Position numbers and translations under genes: made by a program. Below, one piece after another: positions 24,705 to 35,393 of a DNA stretch of 64,000 nt. The DNA is from Archilochus colubris. Lineage: Eukaryota > Chordata > Aves > Apodiformes > Trochilidae. A model generated the notes under the pieces. It was not told where the DNA came from. It made no database searches and saw only the letters and a program-made list of their open reading frames with translations. Each line of letters starts with the position of its first letter. Position 1 is the stretch's first letter. The DNA is taken from assembly GCA_023079485.1 (NCBI GenBank), contig CM041084.1, positions 129,654,792 through 129,718,791 of the forward strand. Direction: 5' to 3'.

Positions 24705-25715
24705 TGTAGAGTGTTGAAAAGAATAATTGTCTCACAACAGCTGCCCAGAGAAATGGGACATGATGCTTGGGTGAAGTCTTAATTTCATAAGCCATCTGGA
24801 CACCGTTCCTGCAAGCCCCTCACTTGGTAGCCACCCTGATAAGGAGGACACTGTCCTTGTTTGATAAGGAATAGTGGTCAGCAAGTGAGGCCCTGCAAAG
24901 GCAGAGCCCCTTCTTGTGAAAGTCCTGTGTAAGGCCACTGAACAGGGCACATGCTCACAAGTAAGGGTCACTGTTCAGTTAACCTGGTTGGGAGGGCCAA
25001 GTGACCTCCTGGACTCCCATACCACACTGACTCATTTCCAGAACACTCAAAACTCAACACTGAGTCTGCACAAGACTTGCTGAGACTCCCTGGAAAAGGT
25101 GGGGGCAGGTAGCATAAAAGATGCAGACTCAGGATGCTCCATGCACACCCAAAATCCAAGGACCACAACTTCATGCTGAGATTGTCCCTGGATCCTAGGG
25201 TGGTGATATCTTTTCTGTCACCTTTCCTTCATAGCTCTCTCTCCCTCTCCCTTTTTTTAACCTTATTCTTGGCATATAAGAGTAACATAATTTTCTAATT
25301 TTGCTAAGTTTTTGTAACTGGTTGATTTGACAATTTTGCTAAGTTTTACTAGTTACAATTTGTTGCTTTGAGGGTATATCCTGGTGTGGTTTTTTGACAA
25401 GTTTTATAATCTTAATCAATTTCAATTGAAGTTATGCTTTGTACGTACCAGGGGTGATTGTCACAACTCCTGAGTACCTCACAGTTACAGAGGTTAATCT
25501 CACCGACTGGTTTGTCAAAAGAGATTGACTAAGAGAGGGATAACCCTGCACACAGGGAAGTTAGAAAAGGTTAATTCTACCCATACCCACCTGGTGGGAC
25601 AGGCCCCTTATGACTCTGCCTGGGAGGACCAGGTCTGAGAGGAGGATTTGGGTCAACCTCATCTAGGCTTCTCTCTGAGAGAAGGGGTACAGTCTGAATC
25701 TCCCTGGATTGTCCA
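24705..25715. mobile_element. Probable LTR-like insertion splitting a CR1 copy
   Basis: About 1.0 kb of unfamiliar sequence separates two pieces of one CR1 copy. It can be framed as TG...CA: it starts TGTAGAGTGTTG and ends GATTGTCCA. It is flanked by GCTGG on the left and CCTGG on the right, a 5-bp target duplication with one mismatch. A TATA-like GCATAAAAG lies at about 25111. These are features of a solo LTR of an endogenous retrovirus of ERVL-like type (5-bp duplications), but no LTR family is recognised and no AATAAA was seen inside. The exact borders are uncertain by several bases because the CR1 and insert ends look alike. No coding sequence of a retrovirus is visible. Confidence 0.4.
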
Positions 25716-25716
25716 C

Positions 25717-25765
25717 CTGGTGGGATGTGGAAAAAGTGTCCCTGTCCATGCAGGGGGTTAGAATG
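25717..25765 (+). mobile_element. CR1 LINE fragment, right part of a split copy
   Basis: CTGGTGGGATGTGG followed by GTGTCCCTGTCCATGCAGGG and GGTTAGAATG. This closely matches the corresponding part of the CR1 copy at 23971-24110. The last 40-50 bases expected of a CR1 3' end are missing. Confidence 0.6.
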
Positions 25766-26583
25766 TTTCACTGAATTGCTGAAATATTGAATAAATCAGA
25801 CTAGCTCAGGCAGCTGACATTTCCAGCAGACAGTCACTTATTGCTTCAGTATGTCCAAGTCCATTACTGCTCACAACCTGCCTGTTACCTGCAAATGCCC
25901 TATGTACTCTCTGCTCTCATCCCTTTGCATATCAGGTGCCTCTTGTAACCCTCTCCAGCTCCTTTCAGTTCATGTCACCCATTTCCTTTCTGGCCAAGAG
26001 TGATTACTGCATGATGGCTTCCTCCCATTTTTTATATTTTTTATTTCTGTAGGAAATAAATTATTCAGGGTGTCAACATACTTGAACTGGGACTGAGATG
26101 GAGGTAATTATAATGAAATGCTAGCCTAGCAGCTGCCAGGAGTACTAAGTGTCTCCCCTACTCTTCTTCTAGTTTTCTGACTTCCACCAAAACAGGATAT
26201 TGCTCTTCAACTCCAAACTTTCAGAAAACATTCCAGTGTTGATGAGATGTGTCATTCAAAAATAGACACACAGTGGACAAAGAAACATAGGAATGTTTGT
26301 CAGTTGAAACAAGGGCCCTTGATGCATACATAGGGTGTGCTTCAACATTACACTTATCTGTTGGCACATCCCTCTTTTGTGCCAATACAAATCCATAGAG
26401 AGGCCATCTATAAACAAGGTTGCTTCCATTTATACAGATTATTTCGCTGAGCTGGCTTGCAATGCCAACCTCCAAAAAGTTTTACCACTAAAATTCACCA
26501 CTCTCACAACTCTAGCAGAGAAACTGAAATGCACAACAGTTATGCAAAGGAACTTTTCAAGAACATTCACATAAATCACAGCA
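25766..26583. other. Intergenic, no gene seen
   Basis: Nothing recognisable. One AATAAA-containing stretch (about 25790) follows the truncated CR1 piece but has no associated gene. Confidence 0.55.
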
Positions 26584-26820
26584 GTCACAGAAAGTTAGGG
26601 GTTGGAAGGGACCTCAAAAGATCATCGAGCCCAACTCGCCCCTGCCAGAGCAGGGTCACCTACAGCAGGTCACACAGGAACACATCCAGGTGGGTTTTGA
26701 ATGTCTCCAGAGAAGGAGACTCCATAACCTCCCCGGGCATCCTGTTACAGTGCTCTTCACCCTCACAGTGAAAGTTTCTTCTCATATTATATGGAACCTG
26801 CTATGCTCAATCTTGTACCT
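26584..26820 (-). mobile_element. CR1 LINE 3' fragment, older subfamily
   Basis: An antisense copy. TCACAGAAAGTTAGGGGTTG is followed by CCTGCCAGAGCAGGGTCACC, CATCCAGGTGGGTTTTGAAT, CTCCAGAGAAGGAGACTCCA and CTCACAGTGAAAGTTTCTTC. This is the CR1 type whose 3' end has a CAGAGCAGG block, so at least three CR1 types are present in the window. Confidence 0.92.
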
Positions 26821-27756
26821 GTAATTATGCTAATAAATTGCTAATATATTAACACTAGAGGAATTGTAAGTCAGAAGCACATCCTTAATTAAAGACCACT
26901 GATGTTCTTAAAACTTTTCTGTTCTTCACTTGCCTGCTACTATTGCTCAGGTACAGGTTAACATGCCACAGCTGCTGAAGAACAGTCAAACATATACTCA
27001 AGTATGATCAGTGGGACTGGTGACCTTCACTATAAGAGGAAAAGAAGTCCAAGCTGCTTCAGCTCTTTGTGAGGTGAATACTGTCTTACTGGCTGTGATT
27101 CCTGAGGTAAGATGGTCCAGGAAGTGAGGTGATGGTGTATGTAAAACCAGGGTAGATTCGTGATTAACTCAACATGTGTATGGCAGAGGCAGAGCAGACA
27201 GCTGACCGACCCATCAGCAGCTGGAGACTCCAGGCCTTGGTTGGTTCAGCTGGGTTTCCACACCCGGGCTGCCACGGGAGGCGAACTCCACGGACTCCAG
27301 GGAATCCAAGCACTCCCTCTTTGGGCCTCACTTCACATGAACCTACCCCATGTGCCATATATCACTTTATTTTCTGTTCTCAGCTGTGCAACTACGCCGT
27401 GCAGATTAAACATGCAGGATTTCAAGTTTCCAGGAGGAATACATAACATCTAATCAATGGGCATATCCCAGGCTTTTTTTAAAAAACTCAAATCATAGGC
27501 CTTTGTGAGAGGTTATTCATTATCTACATCAAAGCCATGCCCACGGGCACTGCCTGCTGCACTTCACCCTGAAAAATATGGTCCCAGGCTCTTTTCCACA
27601 TCATCCGCATGCCAGCCCGCGAGGAGTCCATCAAGTCAGACCTTCCCAGGGCATTTGCATGCTGCCAGGAACAACCCTAAAAGAGACTCGGGGCTGGCAG
27701 GGGGTGGCTTTTCTATATGTTCAGCATGTGGAGCTCTGGGCACACAGAACATTAGA
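26821..27756. other. Intergenic, no gene seen
   Basis: Moderately GC-rich in places (27180-27420 and 27530-27740), with several overlapping short frames on both strands and no recognisable domain. One frame (27505-27891) runs into the next CR1 copy and is not a gene. Confidence 0.5.
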
Positions 27757-27968
27757 AAGATTAGAAAGAATTTCTTTACTGAAAGGGTGATCAGGCATTG
27801 GAATGGGCTGCCCAGGGAAGTAGTGGATTCTCCGTCCCTGGAGATATTTATAAAGAGACTGGATGTGGCACTCAGTGCCATGGTCTGGTAACCGCAACGG
27901 TGGTTCAAGGGTTGGACTTGATGATCTCTGAGGTCCCTTCCAACCCAGTCGATTCTATGATTCTATGA
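27757..27968 (+). mobile_element. CR1 LINE 3' fragment, young subfamily
   Basis: A sense copy of about 210 bp. It starts at GATTAGAAAGAATTTC, passes CATTGGAATGGGCTGCCCAG and CACTCAGTGCCATGGTCTGG, and ends GATTCTATGATTCTATGA. It closely resembles the 31.1 and 54.0 kb copies. Confidence 0.95.
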
Positions 27969-28232
27969 ACATCAAAGGTGTTTCTGAGTAACTTTCTTCT
28001 TACATTTGAAACACTGAAATTCAGAACTTAAGCAGAAATTCATTCAAAAGCAAATGAGAAAATGTCCAGCTTGATTAAACACACTGGAAACAACCAACGG
28101 GCTTGCCACACTGAGACTTGACTCAAATGGTCACTCATCACTATGACACCGTGATCAGAACTTGGGGCTGGAGCTGGCTGTGGGCAGACACCCCTCAGCA
28201 ACACCTCTCTGGGTGAAAGCTCCCCCTTCTTT

Positions 28233-28396
28233 GAGTGGACTGCCCAGGGAAGCAGCGGGGTCACTATCCCTGTGGGTGCTTCAGGAACTGGAAGTGGCAC
28301 TTGGTGCCATGGCCCAGCCGATATGGCGGTGTTGCGTCACAGGCTGGACCTGATGAGCTCAGAGGTCTTTTCCAGTCCCAGTAATTCCGATTCTCG
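28233..28396 (+). mobile_element. Diverged CR1 LINE 3' fragment at promoter edge
   Basis: A recognisable but aged CR1 3' end: GAGTGGACTGCCCAGGGAAG, GTGGCACTTGGTGCCATGGC, GGACCTGATGAGCTCAGAGG, then TCTTTTCCAGTCCCAGTAAT and a degraded ATTCTATGA-type tail that has become GATTCTCGGGA. It ends where the CpG island of VPS13B begins. Confidence 0.8.
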
Positions 28397-28397
28397 G

Positions 28398-29060
28398 GAT
28401 CCTCCGCCTCCGACACTCACATCCCTGCGCACCCCGTCCCTCCGCTGAGGAGGAGGCAGCAGCCGCAGCAGACACCACCCCCGCCCCTCCCGCCCCTCTC
28501 CCTTCCCCTTCACGGGGCGGCCCCGCCCCCTCCCCCCAACGGCCGCACCCCCCTCGCCGACACCGCTGGCTCTCAGGACGACTTCCGGCTCTGCCTGGGT
28601 GCTGCAGCCAAATCCTTCCGGTCGAGGCGTCGTCGGAGGCTGGAAGGGAGCGCACGTACGCACCAGGGAACCCGGAAGTGGCCGTGCGGCGGAGCCGGGG
28701 CGGCGGGAGCTGCCAGCACCGGGAGCTGCGGCACCGGGAGCTCCCTGCACCGGGCTCCGCAGCCCGGCCGGCCCGGTGAGGGCGGCGGCTGGGGGGTGGA
28801 GCACGGGCCCTCGGAGGTGTTTCGAGGGGCAGGTAACGGGGTGCTGGGGGAGGGGGGTGTGAGGGGTGTCCCGAAGGTCGGGGCGGGGGGTGCCCGGCTT
28901 CGTTGGGGTGCCCGGCAGAGGCCGCGGCCCTGGCCGCGATGGGGGGGGCAGGGGAGGAAGGGTCTCCTCAGGGCGGGAAGCGGGCAGGGTGCTGGGAAGG
29001 CTGGGGCTGGGGGAGCGGTGGCAGGCGGTAATGTCATGCAGGTTAGGTGAGGAAGGGTAC
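28398..29060 (+). promoter_or_regulatory. VPS13B: CpG island promoter of VPS13B
   Basis: About 660 bp of very high GC with dense CpG, in sharp contrast to the AT-rich surroundings. It sits less than 1 kb upstream of the exon with the VPS13B start codon. GC boxes (CCGCCCCTCCCGCCCC at about 28481 and GGGGCGG / CCCCGCCCC at 28514-28530) are followed by three ETS-type motifs: ACTTCCGG at 28581, CTTCCGG at 28615 and CCGGAAGTG at 28672. There is no TATA box. This is the usual layout of a broadly expressed housekeeping promoter, with dispersed start sites likely around 28.55-28.70 kb. The right half (28840-29000) is G-run rich on the + strand and lies in intron 1. Confidence 0.85.
28580..28775 (+). 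other. VPS13B: VPS13B exon 1, non-coding 5' UTR (inferred)
   Basis: Exon 1 is inferred, not read from a transcript. The best splice donor downstream of the promoter motifs is GGCCCG|GTGAGG, giving an exon end at 28775. A second possible donor is GGGGCAG|GTAACG, with exon end at 28832. No ATG occurs in this stretch with either donor, so the first start codon of the spliced mRNA would be the one in exon 2. The exon contains three imperfect copies of CACCGGGAGCT (about 28715-28760). The 5' border is a guess placed at the ETS motifs. Confidence 0.5.
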
Positions 29061-29537
29061 TGGTGTGGCTGGGTGAAGGGTGGGAGGCGGGCAGGCAGCT
29101 GCTGCCCTGTGCACCCTGCTCAAGAGAGCAGATCTGTGAGGTGTGACTAAGGTGATGTTGTAGCGTGGACTTCCTGTCAGTTAAAAGTGACAGGGTTTCT
29201 GTGGCTTACGTTTTATATGAAAGCATGCTAGACTGCTTTACCTCCTCCTCTGTTTCTTGGTTTATTTGGGTCAGCTTTTATTTTGACAGTGTGCAAGTTA
29301 TTTGTTCAAAAAATTATGTGTGTAAGTAAGCTGGAAATTCCTAGATGTTTTCTTTCTTCTTGGTGTATCTTTTTTCTTTGTATGTAAATGTATGTGTCTC
29401 TACACAGAGACATTGTTAGAAAGCAGAATCCGAAATATCATTTTTCATCCATCCAACCAATATGACTGTTGCTTTACTGAAAAGTAGGCTGACAGATCTA
29501 TAAATAATGTCTTATTCTCTTTTTTCCCAAAATACAG

Positions 29538-29696
29538 CAATCTTCCAGAATGCTGGAGTCCTATGTAACACCTATTTTGATGAGCTATGTGAATCGCTAC
29601 ATAAAGAACTTAAAGCCTTCAGATCTGCAGTTGTCACTCTGGGGAGGAGATGTTGTACTTAGTAAACTTGAACTGAAGTTGGATGTCCTTGAACAG
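29538..29696 (+). CDS. VPS13B: VPS13B exon 2, start codon and residues 1-49
   Basis: The exon follows a pyrimidine-rich acceptor (TTTTTTCCCAAAATACAG) and ends at a good donor, GAACAG|GTATGT. Coding starts at the ATG at 29550 and gives 49 complete codons, phase 0. The translation begins MLESYVTPILMSYVNRYIKN, includes SLWGGDVVLSKLEL and ends LDVLEQ. This is the N-terminus of VPS13B, nearly identical to the human protein as I recall it. MLESYV with a following WGGDVVL is specific to VPS13B among VPS13 paralogues. The segment opens the chorein/VPS13 N-terminal domain, the end of a long bridge that moves lipids between membranes; VPS13B acts at the Golgi. The start is chosen because it matches the family, is the first ATG after the acceptor, and exon 1 has none. 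Confidence 0.97.
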
Positions 29697-31072
29697 GTAT
29701 GTCAGGCTTAAAGGAGTTTCAGCCTTTGTTTTAGAAGAAGTGGCTAAATCATTTAAGTTGGTTTGCACAGATAAATGCTTCTTCATTTAATACTCACTGT
29801 TTTTCTTCTTATGGAAGTCATATTCCCCCCTGCATTTAGTTATTCTTACAATAATTCCATGTAATTTCTTTAATAATGAATGGTAATTCTTTAAATATTC
29901 TGTAAATTATGGGGTGTGTAGGGAAGAGCTTTTTGTGGACACTTCTTCTTTGAGTAACCATTGTTTCGCCATCTGAATGTTGACTAAAGGGCTTTTGCAG
30001 TGATATTTACTAGCTGCATATAGTAACTAATTCAAAATTTTACAAAGTAGTGTAGCATGCCTGTTTAATTATGGATAATAAACACAGGTATGTGTTTTCT
30101 GTGTTGTTTTATGACTCAGTTTTCATCACTCCATTTGCATCTAAACTTAAGAGGAAATGAGAGGCAGATTTGATCTGCTGGTTTATGTGGATTAGATCAG
30201 AGGCTTTATAAAACTTAGCCTTAAAATAAGCTAAGCTTGACCAAATGAAACACCTGATACAGAATTTGAAGTCTGCTGTCTACATGATCTGATTAAGGCT
30301 TTGTAGAAGGATTGCTGCCTTCCTCCTTTAAAATTTAAGGAACTGAGAGTGTGAAACAGATAAAGCTGTTTTCTGTTAGCATAGTGTAGTGAGTATTTGG
30401 CTCTTACTATTCTTTGGACCTTGTGTGGACCCACAGACTGTATTTAGGGTGTCTTTCTCTTTTTTTCCAGAAGAAATGCTATTTTATGTCTGCTGAGCAA
30501 AAATCTGAGTATGTAGTATTCATACTATATCCCCAAGCCTCTGCAGCTGGCAGGGAGCTCACTTGAAAAGCTGAAGTCTTTAAAAATTACCAACATCAAT
30601 TATTTTATTTGGGTTCTCTGCCTGGATGGATTCATAATATCCAAAGATAGACCTTAGTTGCTCTGTTCTAACATCCTTTCTGTTCTGGGCTGTTATCTTC
30701 AGACAAGTTCCTTACTCCTAATCTGGCATGAATGCAGCCTTAATTTCATGCTTTGGACTTTGGATACAAATGCACATAACCCTGGATGTCTTTGTCTGGA
30801 GCCTTAAATATTTCCAGAGAATTCCATCTCTTGTGGAAGTATACATGATTATTTGGGAGCATTAGCACAGATGCCAAACTACATGGATACAGATCTATAA
30901 ACTACCTATAACAGAAAAGAGAAAAGCTCTATTTCCTATAGCTTGGAAACAAGTTTCTCTCCTTGCTCCTTACACTTCAGCTGATGTTGATGTTCCCACC
31001 TCACGTACTCTTACAGTAGGCCACCAAACAGAATTCCAAAGACCACATGAGAACAGAGCACAAAATGCCATC

Positions 31073-31648
31073 ATGGGAGTCTGGATTGACAGGAAGCTGA
31101 ACATGAGCCAGCAGTGTGCCCAGGTAGCCAAGAAAGCCAATGGCATCCTGGCCTGTATCAGGAACAGCGTCGCCAGCAGGTCCAAGGAAGTGATTCTGCC
31201 CCTGTACTCAGCCCTGGTGAGGCCACACCTTGAGTCCTGTGTCCAGTTCTGGGCCCCTCAGTTCAGGAAGGAGATTGAGGTGCTGGAGTGGGTCCAAAGG
31301 AGGGCAGCCAGGCTGGTGAAGGGACTCGAGCACAGAAGGAGGTTGTAGCCAGGTGGGGGTTGGTCTCTTTTGCCAGACGACTTTCAACAAGACAAGAGGG
31401 CATGGTCTTAAGTTGTGCCAGGGGAAGTTTAGGTTAGATATTAGAAGGAATTTCTTTACAGAGAGGGTGATCAAGCATTGGAATGGGCTGCCCAGGGAAG
31501 TAGTGGATTCTCCTTCCCTGGAGATATTTAAAAAGAGACTGGATGTGGCACTCAGTGCCATGGTCTGGTAACTGCAGTGGTGGTTCAAGGGTTGGACTTG
31601 ATGATCTCTGAGGTCCCTTCCAACCCAGCCAATTCTATGATTCTATGT
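31073..31648 (+). mobile_element. CR1 LINE, young, with internal deletion
   Basis: A sense copy of about 575 bp in intron 2 of VPS13B. It starts in the segment encoding [16 protein letters not shown] and ends with GCCAATTCTATGATTCTATG. The frame is open through 91 codons (31073-31348) but breaks after GLEHR. Here about 100 bp present in the 15.9 kb copy (the part encoding [18 protein letters not shown] and ITLYNSL) are missing. The 3' part (31353-31571) is again open in another frame and ends VALSAMVW. Confidence 0.95.
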
Positions 31649-34176
31649 CTTCTAGAAGAGCTTTCTTTCTGTTTGAGTCCATGTTGGAACTAATATAGTT
31701 TGAAATTAGCTGTAATAAAGTTAGTGACATAAAAAGTTTATCAAGCTCAAAGAGAATGTTTCAATACCTAAAAATACGTTATATCTTTTTACATCTATTT
31801 ATGGGTGTTTCATGTGCTCTTATTAAACTAAGTTGAATCTTACTGCAGAAACTCTCAAGGTCTGTCTTTTCCCTGACCAATGCTTCCCCTTTCTTTTTTA
31901 ATTTTTTTGGCAATACCAACTTTTCAATGAAAGCTGAGTACTAGTTTGTATTCATGTTTAGTCTTCTAGGTACAATGCAGCTTTTGTACATAATGAAATC
32001 ACTGAATAGCCAGTTAATTTTATGCTAATTATCTGTACTTGAAGGTGAATACATTTTTGATATTAGTTTCTTTTTTGTCCTGGATGATTCAATACCTAGA
32101 AGACTAAGTATTCAGAAAAGTGGCAACAACTGGCACATTGTTCAAAAAATACCTCAACAAAGTATTTTGTAATTAAACTTCAATATTTAAATATTGTTTT
32201 ATGGAAAAGCTTTTTAAGCAGTTTGGCAACTTTTATGTGAAGTCAGTATAGTAAAGAGCTAAGAGAACTCCCTGTGAATTTGGTAATCAGCTTGTGTGTG
32301 GAATTTCTGGTGATACAGTGGTACCAAAGAGATAGCTAAAGGTCAGCTCTTTTTGAAGCTTGTGTATATTTCCATAACATTGTAGCTTAGTATGTTAGCA
32401 GTCCTGCAAACTCAGAAGGGGAATATGAAGTGGTCTTTGGAAAACAGAAGAAAACTGGGTCTAGAGACTGTCATTTTATTGTAGAGTAGATTTTTCATAC
32501 TTGAGCAAAAGATATATGAAAAATACTAATATGCTTAAATGTAAGAAAATGAGAGTAAAATACCCTTACTCTAACTGTCTGTAGTGTGTGCTGCTGGGTT
32601 AGGGCTTTGAATGTGAAGTTACTTGAGTTAATACTGATGTAGAGGAAACCTATCACCCTGAAGCCTGGGAGTGTCTTGGGTGTGAGAGCAAGGGGAGATT
32701 TTGGAGCAAGAGGAATTACGATCTAGCCTGCACTCTTGCATGATGTCAATCAGTTATTTTGGTGTCAAGTGGTGTTTTGGTGCTTTGGTATTTGTTTTCA
32801 GGCTGAAAATTTTTTGTAGAATTTATGGGACATACATGTAAAGTCTGAAATGTGAAGTCTAATCAGTTGGAAATAGAAAAAGTTTATTAAGAATTTTGTG
32901 TAAATGAAAGGGCTGCACGGGAAAGGAGGAGGAATAAGAAGACTTTGTTGTGTTGCATTATGAATGAGTTACTAAATTTGGCACACATTTGTATTTTCTG
33001 CTGAAATAGCACAACAAAGATTTCTCTGCATTGGTTTAGGAAAACTTGTTTGTGCAATTACAGTAATGTCAGACAACATTTATCTTGAAATTCTCTTGAA
33101 CAGTGAGAACTATGGCTTCTAAATATGCTGTGCATTTGTTTGTATCACCTCATTTGTAAAGAATTCCTGCTTCTATTTCTATATTTTACAGTTAACTAGG
33201 CAGAAATGGGAATGTGTTAAGTCCATCATAACTACAGTAACAGAAAGATACAGTCTAGAATGCTTTCTGAAGTAAACTTGTAACTTTTGAACAAAAAACA
33301 GGATCTAAATAGACATTGCAGTACTAGTGAGTGGCATAAAAATTATGTATCTGAGTTTTGAAAGGCAATTAATTTCTATTGCTGCCAATAATGGTAGCTT
33401 GCTGTCTTGATTAACGAAAGCATTGTTTCCAAAGTTGTAAAGTATTTTTAGATTGAGTTTTTTTGATTATTTATTTCCTGACACCTGCAAGTGGTGGGAC
33501 ATAAGGTACTTTTTCATTTATTGTATGATCAGTGCAGCAACATCTCTACCTAAACTGCCCAGTGCTTGCTTTTCAGTGGCTTAACTGGAACTGTCTGGAT
33601 TAAAATTTCATTTAATTAGTGTTGAAATTAGGATAGATTTTTTTAGGAGAGGCTTTCAGCTAAAATCCTTCAGTGTATTAGCGAATGAAATGAAAAAAAA
33701 AAGCATTAAGAACAAATCAGCATTTCTCTTCAAACTGCTTTTATGAGAATATCTTGGTCAGTCATCTTTTGGAATGGGGATTTGAGATTATTTGTGATTC
33801 TGTGCAATCATGGCAGAGGTAGGAGTCAAGAGTTACCTTTATGTGAGATGGACATGGTTTTTTTTGAACTTCATTAATTAAAGTTCATTAAACCCTAAAA
33901 ATTAAATTACAAAATGAAAACTACTTTGCAAAGTAATGGCAGAAATGTTGTGTATTTCTCTTTTCTGAAGACTTTGTCAGCAGTGAACGTATTTCATCTA
34001 CACTTAACTCTTAGATGCAAGATGAACGTTTTCATAGTATTAGTAGAAAGGCTGAGGAGGTATCAGCTGCAGAATGGAGTGTTCTTTAAAACTGCTCCTT
34101 TTAGGAGCTGGTGCTAAGTATTTGTGTGTAAGAAGTGTCACCTCTTCTTTTGGGTGACTAATTAGAGCTTATCTCA

Positions 34177-34226
34177 GGATGCTACTGTTGGAATAGTGGT
34201 TGGATGTTACTGTTGGAATAGTGGTT
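34177..34226 (+). repeat. 25-bp tandem duplication
   Basis: Two adjacent 25-bp copies starting GGATGCTACTG and GGATGTTACTG and ending in AATAGTGGTT, with one substitution between them. It lies in intron 2 of VPS13B. The close match points to a recent duplication. Confidence 0.95.
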
Positions 34227-34743
34227 ATTCAAACTCTATAAACTTCTGCCATGATAACTACTTAGAAAAAAATCAGCATTTTGAGTGGCTTTTAAAACGT
34301 GTCAGTAGGTTTAGAGTACAATTTCAAGGTGTTAGATAAACAATGATGTTAAACACCTTCAGAAATGTACTATATGTAGAATTTATATTACATATTGAGT
34401 ACTAAATGGAAAATCCACTTGGCCTCATTTTATTTCTGTAGGACTTCTGTACAACAGAGATAGGTCTAGGGTCAATCAGTGCAGGAAAACAGGATTTCTG
34501 TAACCACTTCTACGTGTTTGAAATTACCTGGTAACTTGTCTGTTTGACCTCAGAATTATGTGGACCTTCTGTAGTTAACTTCTCATTCATGGTAGTACTC
34601 AGCTGAAGCATGTAAGTGCCTAATTTGAGCCAAGGTGCAAAGGTGCTTAAGCCCCAGGTTGTCCAGTTTTGCCAGGAAAGTTCTGAAGTTTTAAACCAAG
34701 GTTTATGCCCCTGACTTTACAAAGAAACATGACAGCTAAGAAC

Positions 34744-35393
34744 CTGGGGTGCTGGTTGGGCAGCAGGCTCAGTGTGAGTCTGAGCTGTGTGCCCTTGCAG
34801 CCTGGGGGGTAAACCCCATCCTGGAAACATCAACCACAGCATGACCAGCCTGTCAAAAGAGGTGATTATCCTGCTGTATTCAGTGCTGGTGTGGCCTCAC
34901 CCTGAACACTGCATGTGGTTCTTGGCCCCACAATTTAAGAATGGTGTGAAAATCCTTGAATGCCTCCTGAGGAGGGCAGTAAAGCTGGTGAAAGGGCTGG
35001 AAGGAATGTCCTGTAAGGAGGGGCTTAGGATTCTATGCTTGTCTGGTTTGGAGACAGGGAATCTAAGGGGAGACCTCATTGCTCTCTACAGCTTCCTGAG
35101 GAGGGATATAGAGAAGGGAAGTGGTGATCTCTTCTTCCTGGTATTCAGTGACAGAACATGTGGGAATGGTTCAAAGCTGTGCCAGGGGAGCTTCAGACTG
35201 GCCATTGCAAAGCACTTGCTCACTGAGGAGGTGGTCAGGCATAGGAACAGGTTTTCTGGAGAGGTTGTTGATGCCTCTAGTCTGTCAGTGTTGAGGAGGC
35301 ATTTGGACAGAGTCCTTACCAACATGCTTTAACTTTTAGTCAGCTCTGAATGGACTAGATGACTGTTGTAAGTCCCTTCTGACTGAAAACACT
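34744..35393 (+). mobile_element. Older CR1 LINE copy with long open frame
   Basis: A sense copy of about 650 bp of a diverged CR1 type. The frame from 34787 to 35332 (181 codons) carries recognisable CR1 ORF2 C-terminal words: LLYSVLVWPHPEHC, APQFKNGVKILE, AVKLVKGLEGM, GDLIALYSFLR, GSKLCQGSFRLAI and VVRHRNRFSGEVV. Nucleotide divergence from the young copies is large, yet no stop interrupts the 181 codons. The end (GATGACTGTTGTAAGTCCCT) is a degraded CR1 3' terminus. Confidence 0.85.

Noticed and set aside
27505..27891. 128-codon frame joining unique sequence to a CR1 end
   Set aside because: The right half is plain CR1 ORF2 sequence and the left half has no motif. Read-through is by chance.
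28337..29037. Open frames of about 150 codons on the minus strand and about 90 on the plus strand across the CpG island
   Set aside because: High GC removes stop codons by chance. The frames overlap on both strands, are low-complexity Pro/Gly/Arg/Ala and coincide with promoter and exon 1.
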